10,459 bases of DNA from Bacteroidota bacterium (GTDB taxonomy: Bacteria; Bacteroidota; Bacteroidia; Chitinophagales; Chitinophagaceae), in assembly GCA_023411775.1 (NCBI GenBank), contig JAEYOL010000166.1, positions 1 through 10,459 on the forward strand. The letters are read 5' to 3'. Below the pieces are notes generated by a model. That model made no database searches. It was given only the letters and a program-made list of their open reading frames with translations, and had not been told where the DNA came from. The translations under genes and the position numbers were made by a program. Positions 6,368 through 10,459 of the stretch are shown one piece after another (the first letter of the stretch is position 1; each line of letters begins with the position of its first letter).

Positions 6368-7882
6368 ATGGACGAAAAATATTCTAAATTGACACGACAG
6401 ACCGGAGCACCGGTACCCGACAATCAAAACGTGCAGACAGCAGGTCCACGCGGGCCAATGCTGATGCAGGATGTTTGGTTCCTTGAAAAAATGGCCAACT
6501 TCGACAGGGAAGTGATCCCTGAGAGAAGGATGCACGCAAAAGGCTCAGGCGCCTTTGGTGTTTATACTGTTACCAATGACATTACACAGTACACAAAGGC
6601 AAATATCTTCAGCGAGATTGGAAAGAAAACTGAAATGTTTGTAAGGTTTTCTACCGTTGCCGGTGAAAGAGGTGCAGCAGACGCGGAGAGAGATATCCGT
6701 GGATTTGCCATGAAGTTTTATACCGACGAAGGTATCTGGGACCTGGTGGGTAATAACACGCCGGTATTTTTCTTTCGCGACCCGATGAAGTTCCCCGACC
6801 TGAACCACGCTGTAAAACGTGATCCCAAAACAAACCTCAGAAGCGCCAACAACAACTGGGATTTCTGGACCCTGCTTCCTGAAGCACTGCACCAGGTGAC
6901 CATCGTGATGAGCGACCGCGGTATTCCAAAGGGCTATCGCCATATGCATGGCTTTGGAAGTCACACCTATAGTTTTATCAACAAAGAAAATGTACGTCAT
7001 TGGGTAAAATTCCATTTTATCACCCAACAGGGCATCGAAAACCTGACCGACGAAGAAGCAGCGGAACTTATCGGTAAAGACAGGGAATCATCCCAGCGTG
7101 ATCTGTTCGATGCGATCGAACGCAAAGATTTTCCAAAATGGAAAATGTTTATCCAGGTTATGACGGAGGAGCAGGCTAAAACATACCGTTTCCATCCCTT
7201 TGACCTTACCAAAGTGTGGTCGAAGAAAGATTTTCCACTAATACCGGTTGGTGAGTTTGAATTGAACCGTAACCCCGATAACTATTTCCAGGATGTAGAG
7301 CAGGCTGCTTTTAACCCGACTAATATTGTACCGGGCATTGGTTTTTCTCCCGACAAAATGCTGCAGGGTAGATTGTTTTCTTACGGTGATGCGCAACGTT
7401 ACCGGCTGGGTGTAAATCATTACCAGATCCCCGTAAATAAGCCTAAATGTCCTTATCACGCGTTTCACCGCGATGGTGCCATGCGTGTGGACGGTAACTA
7501 TGGCGACGCGAAACATTACAACCCTAACAGTTATGGTGTTTGGCAGGAGCAGCCTTCGGCCAAGGAGCCACCATTGGAATTGCAGGGGCCTTTATACGCG
7601 CACAATTTCAGGGATGATGATGAAGATTATTTCACACAACCCGGTGACCTGTTCCGTATCATCAAGTCTCGCGGCAAAGCGGACCTCTTGTTTAAAAATA
7701 CCGCAGCACAGGTTGGCGGCGCAGATAAGTTCATCCAGGTACGTCATATCCGGAATTGCTTTAAAGCAGATCCCGAATATGGTGAAGGTGTAGCAAAAGC
7801 TTTAGGCCTGACGATGGACGAGGTCAACAGTTTTGATATGACACCTTATGACAGGTGGGCACCACGTCCTAGCAACGGGTAA
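6368..7882 (+). CDS. Monofunctional heme catalase (small-subunit type)
   Basis: A 504-residue catalase that dismutates hydrogen peroxide to water and oxygen, expected to be cytoplasmic and tetrameric. The distal-side motif FDREVIPERRMHAKGSGAFG (residues 45-64) contains the catalytic H56. N129 in LVGNNTPVFFFRD is the second distal residue. The proximal motif RLFSYGDAQRYRLG (335-348) provides the heme ligand Y339 and R335. The spacings H56-N129 (73) and H56-Y339 (283) equal those of bovine catalase (H74, N147, Y357). Length and the lack of a long C-terminal flavodoxin-like domain place it among small-subunit catalases. ATG 6368 follows an A-rich leader without a Shine-Dalgarno sequence. It is a single-gene unit with its own promoter element and terminator. 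Confidence 0.97.
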   Translation: MDEKYSKLTRQTGAPVPDNQNVQTAGPRGPMLMQDVWFLEKMANFDREVIPERRMHAKGSGAFGVYTVTNDITQYTKANIFSEIGKKTEMFVRFSTVAGERGAADAERDIRGFAMKFYTDEGIWDLVGNNTPVFFFRDPMKFPDLNHAVKRDPKTNLRSANNNWDFWTLLPEALHQVTIVMSDRGIPKGYRHMHGFGSHTYSFINKENVRHWVKFHFITQQGIENLTDEEAAELIGKDRESSQRDLFDAIERKDFPKWKMFIQVMTEEQAKTYRFHPFDLTKVWSKKDFPLIPVGEFELNRNPDNYFQDVEQAAFNPTNIVPGIGFSPDKMLQGRLFSYGDAQRYRLGVNHYQIPVNKPKCPYHAFHRDGAMRVDGNYGDAKHYNPNSYGVWQEQPSAKEPPLELQGPLYAHNFRDDDEDYFTQPGDLFRIIKSRGKADLLFKNTAAQVGGADKFIQVRHIRNCFKADPEYGEGVAKALGLTMDEVNSFDMTPYDRWAPRPSNG

Positions 7883-7908
7883 GAGATACTTGAAAGACCG
7901 ATAATAAG

Positions 7909-7934
7909 CCTCCCGCAGCGTCGGGAGGTTTTTT
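7909..7934 (+). terminator. Intrinsic terminator of the catalase gene
   Basis: Perfect seven-base stem CCTCCCG/CGGGAGG (7909-7915 with 7922-7928), six-base loop, then six T residues (7929-7934). It lies 27 bp after the catalase stop codon. Confidence 0.92.
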
Positions 7935-8065
7935 ATACGTTTTAGGAAATGTTTCTATCTGTGGTGGATATGATGTGGTATAAAAAAAGCTTACTATATT
8001 CAACCAGGGCTTGGTGGATAATGATGGGAAATCCGCATTGTCCGCATTCTACTAAATAAGAGCTT

Positions 8066-8680
8066 ATGGATTACGAAGTATTTAGCCTGATTGATATCCT
8101 GGGTACCGCTGCATTCAGCATATCCGGTGTATTTGCCGCCATGGAAAAAAAGCTTGATATTTTCGGGATCTTCATCATTGCTTTTATGACGGCCATTGGA
8201 GGAGGCACCATCCGCGATATCATGATCGGTGATTCACCCGTGACCTGGATGCGCACGGGTAATTATAGCATCGTTATTTTCCTTAGTGCCGCCGTCGCCA
8301 TTATGTTTTACAAACTAATCCATAATTATGGGAAGATATTACAGCTGTTTGATTCGATAGGCATTGGTTTTTTCACGATCCTGGGTATCCAGAAAGGAAT
8401 TGCCTTTGACTTTTCCATAGGCCTGTGCATTGCCCTGGGTACTATCACTGCCTGTTTTGGTGGAATGATACGTGATATCGCGCTCAACCAGATCCCGCAT
8501 ATTTTTCATAAAGAGATCTATGCCACCGCCTGTATCCTGGGTGGGATACTTTACTTTCTATTGCGAAAAACTTCGCTGGCCGATCCTGTGATCGACGGCA
8601 TCTGCATTGCAGTGGTAGTACTTGTTCGTTTGATCGCGGTGAGATATAATTTACGTCTGCCTGGCGTGTATCGATCATAG
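8066..8680 (+). CDS. Trimeric intracellular cation channel (TRIC/UPF0126, YicG-like) family membrane protein
   Basis: A 204-residue, highly hydrophobic protein of the prokaryotic TRIC family, formerly UPF0126 (E. coli YicG). The two internal repeats are visible: GTAAFSISGVFAAMEKKLDI...AIGGGTIRD (residues 13-51) and GFFTILGIQKGIAF...TACFGGMIRD (101-137). The paired glycine-rich motifs GGGTIRD (45-51) and GGMIRD (132-137) mark the broken central helices of the channel. About seven membrane segments can be drawn, and the length is normal. Members form potassium-permeable homotrimers in the inner membrane; the ion carried here is not shown by sequence. ATG 8066 is 131 bp after the catalase terminator, so it is a separate unit. 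No terminator or clear promoter was recognised around it. Confidence 0.92.
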   Translation: MDYEVFSLIDILGTAAFSISGVFAAMEKKLDIFGIFIIAFMTAIGGGTIRDIMIGDSPVTWMRTGNYSIVIFLSAAVAIMFYKLIHNYGKILQLFDSIGIGFFTILGIQKGIAFDFSIGLCIALGTITACFGGMIRDIALNQIPHIFHKEIYATACILGGILYFLLRKTSLADPVIDGICIAVVVLVRLIAVRYNLRLPGVYRS

Positions 8681-8896
8681 CATGGGTAAGGAAGACCGCT
8701 TACCTGGACGGTCGAAAATAACTGTCGCAAAGATCTCCATGAAATGATGCATAACGGATAAGTTGGAGTATCACTACAATGGACCTTTAATCCTGCACGG
8801 GAGGGTAACCCTGCTCCTATGTGTGACTAACTTTTTTCAGTTGCGATTTCAATATTAAGCGTGAACTTAGTATTGTCTGAATCGAAATTTATTATC

Positions 8897-9832
8897 ATGG
8901 AAAACAGAGTCCTGGGATTAAACCATATCACTGCGATCGCAAACAATGCCAAACGCAATTTTGAATTTTATACAAAAGTGCTGGGCCTGAGAATGGTAAA
9001 GAAGACCGTAAACTTCGACGATCCGGGCACATACCATTTTTATTTTGGTGATGAGATGGGTACTCCTGGGACCATACTCACTTTTTTCCCCTGGGAAGGA
9101 ATAGGTAAGGGGAGTACCGGTTATGGTATGGCTACGGATATTGGGTATTCCGTACCTGCCGGCAGTCTTGCATTCTGGTCCGATCGTTTTAAAAAATATA
9201 ATGTCCCTCACCAGGAAGTGACGGAACAATTTGGTGAGCAATACCTTTCTTTTACGGATCCTGATGGACTAAACCTGCGGATGATTGTTGCCGCCAGTGA
9301 AGACAGTCGCAAACCCTGGGTGACCGATGAGGTGAATGACGCTACGGCAACACGGGGATTTCATAGTGTCACGCTTACCCTGAAAGACCGCGCTGCGACC
9401 GAGGAAATACTCACGGATGTATTGGGTTATAAATTTGAAAAACAGGAGGGGAATATATTTCGGTATAAAACAGATGCCATCTCCAGCGCTGCGATTGTAG
9501 ATATCCTGGAGAACCCCGCTGCCGGAAGGGGTTACAATGCTGCCGGAACTAATCATCATATTGCATTCCGTGTAAAGAATGATGAGGTGCTGATGGAGTA
9601 TCGCGAAAAAGTATTAAGCAAGGGTCTAAACATCACGCCCAGGATCGACCGTGATTATTTCTTTTCGCTTTATTTCCGCGAACCGGGTGGTGTGCTATTT
9701 GAACTGGCTACCGATAACCCCGGGTTCACCAGGGATGAGCCACTTGACAAACTGGGCACGCAATTGAAATTGCCGGCACGTTACGAACCTGCCCGTGCGC
9801 AGATTGAAAGATCCCTGCCTTCTTTGGACTAA
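8897..9832 (+). CDS. Ring-cleaving dioxygenase, VOC/glyoxalase superfamily (MhqO/PcpA type)
   Basis: A 311-residue protein with two vicinal-oxygen-chelate halves (about 1-135 and 150-280). It resembles Bacillus MhqO/MhqE and PcpA-type dioxygenases, which open hydroquinone-like rings with Fe(II). The probable metal ligands are H10 (LGLNHIT), H220 (GTNHHIAF) and E269 (LFELATD). The 49-residue gap between the last two equals that in PcpA (H227, E276), while the first gap is about six residues shorter. H221 is a less likely ligand. Residues DPDGLNLRMI (121-130) and REPGGVLFEL (261-270) are family hallmarks. ATG 8897 starts directly at MENRVLGLNHI; a GTG at 8861 would add 12 unconserved residues. 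The actual substrate is unknown. It stands alone between two noncoding gaps, but with the MhqD-like hydrolase upstream it suggests a quinone/electrophile response. Confidence 0.92.
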   Translation: MENRVLGLNHITAIANNAKRNFEFYTKVLGLRMVKKTVNFDDPGTYHFYFGDEMGTPGTILTFFPWEGIGKGSTGYGMATDIGYSVPAGSLAFWSDRFKKYNVPHQEVTEQFGEQYLSFTDPDGLNLRMIVAASEDSRKPWVTDEVNDATATRGFHSVTLTLKDRAATEEILTDVLGYKFEKQEGNIFRYKTDAISSAAIVDILENPAAGRGYNAAGTNHHIAFRVKNDEVLMEYREKVLSKGLNITPRIDRDYFFSLYFREPGGVLFELATDNPGFTRDEPLDKLGTQLKLPARYEPARAQIERSLPSLD

Positions 9833-9951
9833 CCTGTATTATAATTATAGGTCTTCGAGTTGGTTTCTAAACTCATAACTACAATAAACCACGACGGACA
9901 TGGAGAGGGCGGCGATAGACGTCAAACTGTTCAATGATTAGACTGGAGGCT

Positions 9952-9980
9952 CGCACACTTCACTGTGTCTGCAGTGTGCG
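9952..9980. repeat. Perfect 8-bp inverted repeat
   Basis: CGCACACT (9952-9959) pairs perfectly with AGTGTGCG (9973-9980) across a 13-base spacer. An alternative inner pairing CACTG/CAGTG (9961-9965 with 9972-9976) would compete with it. There is no T-tract after it, so it is not a standard terminator. It could be an operator or an RNA hairpin in the 3' region of the dioxygenase transcript. Confidence 0.5.
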
Positions 9981-10061
9981 CTGTGGTTTCCTAGCCAAGG
10001 CAATAATTTTATATCGCCAAACACCAGTACACAAATTCATTAATATTTTACTTTATCTAGG

Positions 10062-10094
10062 CCGCTGAATATTTTAAACCCTTAAAATCTGCGG
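10062..10094. repeat. Imperfect inverted repeat before the DUF1080 gene
   Basis: The outer arms CCGC/GCGG (10062-10065 with 10091-10094) enclose an inner perfect ATTTTAA/TTAAAAT (10071-10077 with 10082-10088) around a four-base loop, with an internal loop of five and two bases between them. It spans the candidate -33 element and abuts TTAATTTG at 10095, so an operator role is possible. Confidence 0.4.
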
Positions 10095-10143
10095 TTAATT
10101 TGTGATAGTATAGTATTTTTAAAAGAAATAGGCGGATACACAC

Positions 10144-10459
10144 ATGACACAAAGATTGCTGCTCCCTGGGTTTTTTCTTTTGATATTTATTGCTACGAAT
10201 GCGCAAACTGGTGATGGATGGCAAAATCTATTTAATGGCAAAGACCTGCAGGGATGGAAACAACTGAATGGTAGGGCGAAATATGAAGTAAAGAACGGTG
10301 AGATAGTAGGGACGACTGTACCCAATGAACCAAATTCATTTCTTGCGACCGAACAGGAATATGGGAACTTTATTCTGGAACTGGAATTATTTGTCGATAC
10401 CTCGCTCAACTCGGGCATACAGATCAGGAGCCTGAGCAAACCAGATTACCAAAATGGCC
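10144..10459 (+). CDS. Secreted DUF1080 (3-keto-disaccharide hydrolase-like) protein, 5' part only
   Basis: An open frame from ATG 10144 runs off the right edge after 105 codons. The first about 20 residues form a signal peptide (basic start MTQR, hydrophobic core LLLPGFFLLIFIA, cleavage likely near TNA-QTG), so the protein is exported to the periplasm or surface. The mature start GWQNLFNGKDLQGWKQLNG followed by YEVKNGEIVGTT and EYGNFILELELFVDTSLNSGIQIRS is the typical opening of the DUF1080 (PF06439) beta-sandwich. Some DUF1080 members have been shown to hydrolyse 3-keto-glucosides/disaccharides, and many sit in carbohydrate-use gene sets of Bacteroidota. The missing C-terminus prevents checking for extra domains. 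It shows no evident functional link to the stress genes to its left and may begin a different gene neighbourhood. Confidence 0.85.
   Translation, partial: MTQRLLLPGFFLLIFIATNAQTGDGWQNLFNGKDLQGWKQLNGRAKYEVKNGEIVGTTVPNEPNSFLATEQEYGNFILELELFVDTSLNSGIQIRSLSKPDYQNG

Larger units (their letters stand above)
9833..10143. other. Intergenic region with two inverted repeats
   Basis: This 311 bp gap has no credible gene; an open frame on the minus strand at 10119-10439 is antisense to the DUF1080 gene and was dropped. It contains two separate inverted repeats (9952-9980 and 10062-10094), listed individually, and a possible promoter just before the DUF1080 gene: TTTT 10072-10075, 19 bp, TTAATTTG 10095-10102, one mismatch from consensus in each element. 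Confidence 0.5.

Noticed and set aside
10119..10439. Minus-strand open frame over the DUF1080 gene
   Set aside because: It is antisense to a plus-strand frame with a clear signal peptide and DUF1080 motifs.

Overview
The window looks like chromosomal DNA from a Bacteroidota bacterium, most likely near the Chitinophagaceae. The reasons are the moderate GC content, A-rich leaders with almost no Shine-Dalgarno sequences, a promoter of the Bacteroidota type (TTTG, 19 bp, TAGCTTTG) before the first full gene and a second TAnnTTTG element before the catalase, and protein sequences that read like those families. No phylogenetic search was possible, so the assignment is inferred. I saw no tRNA, rRNA, CRISPR array or insertion sequence.

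Layout from left to right. The 3' end of a DUF417/RclC-like membrane protein gene (2-163) is followed by a regulatory gap with an FNR/CRP-like palindrome and the promoter. Then come an SDR oxidoreductase (466-1224) and a luciferase-like flavin monooxygenase (1262-2314), which end at a strong intrinsic terminator. Convergent to them is a small AhpD/carboxymuconolactone-decarboxylase-like gene on the minus strand (2358-2702), with a second copy of the same palindrome just upstream. Divergent from that gene is a tight plus-strand run: a DsbA/FrnE-like thioredoxin-fold protein (2870-3793), an alpha/beta hydrolase (3796-4431) and an HtrA/DegP-like protease (4464-5945). After a 420 bp gap come a heme catalase (6368-7882) with its own terminator, a TRIC/UPF0126 membrane channel (8066-8680), an extradiol ring-cleaving dioxygenase of the MhqO/PcpA type (8897-9832), and the 5' end of a secreted DUF1080 protein (10144 to the right edge).

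Most of these genes fit defence against reactive oxygen, chlorine or electrophile (quinone-like) stress: peroxide removal, thiol redox chemistry, flavin and NAD(P) redox enzymes, a ring-cleaving dioxygenase plus a carboxylesterase (the MhqO/MhqD pairing known from Bacillus), and envelope protein quality control. They form several separate transcription units rather than one operon.

The most striking observation is in the DsbA-like gene. Its reading frame is open for 307 codons except for one TGA (3026-3028), which sits exactly where the second active-site cysteine of the CxxC motif should be (C-S-C-TGA-W-G-I-E-P). A usual annotation would start at the TTG at 3047 and lose the active site. The TGA could encode selenocysteine or be otherwise recoded, or it could be a recent nonsense mutation. 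The window alone does not decide this. TGA is used as a normal stop by two neighbouring genes, so the whole code is not reassigned.
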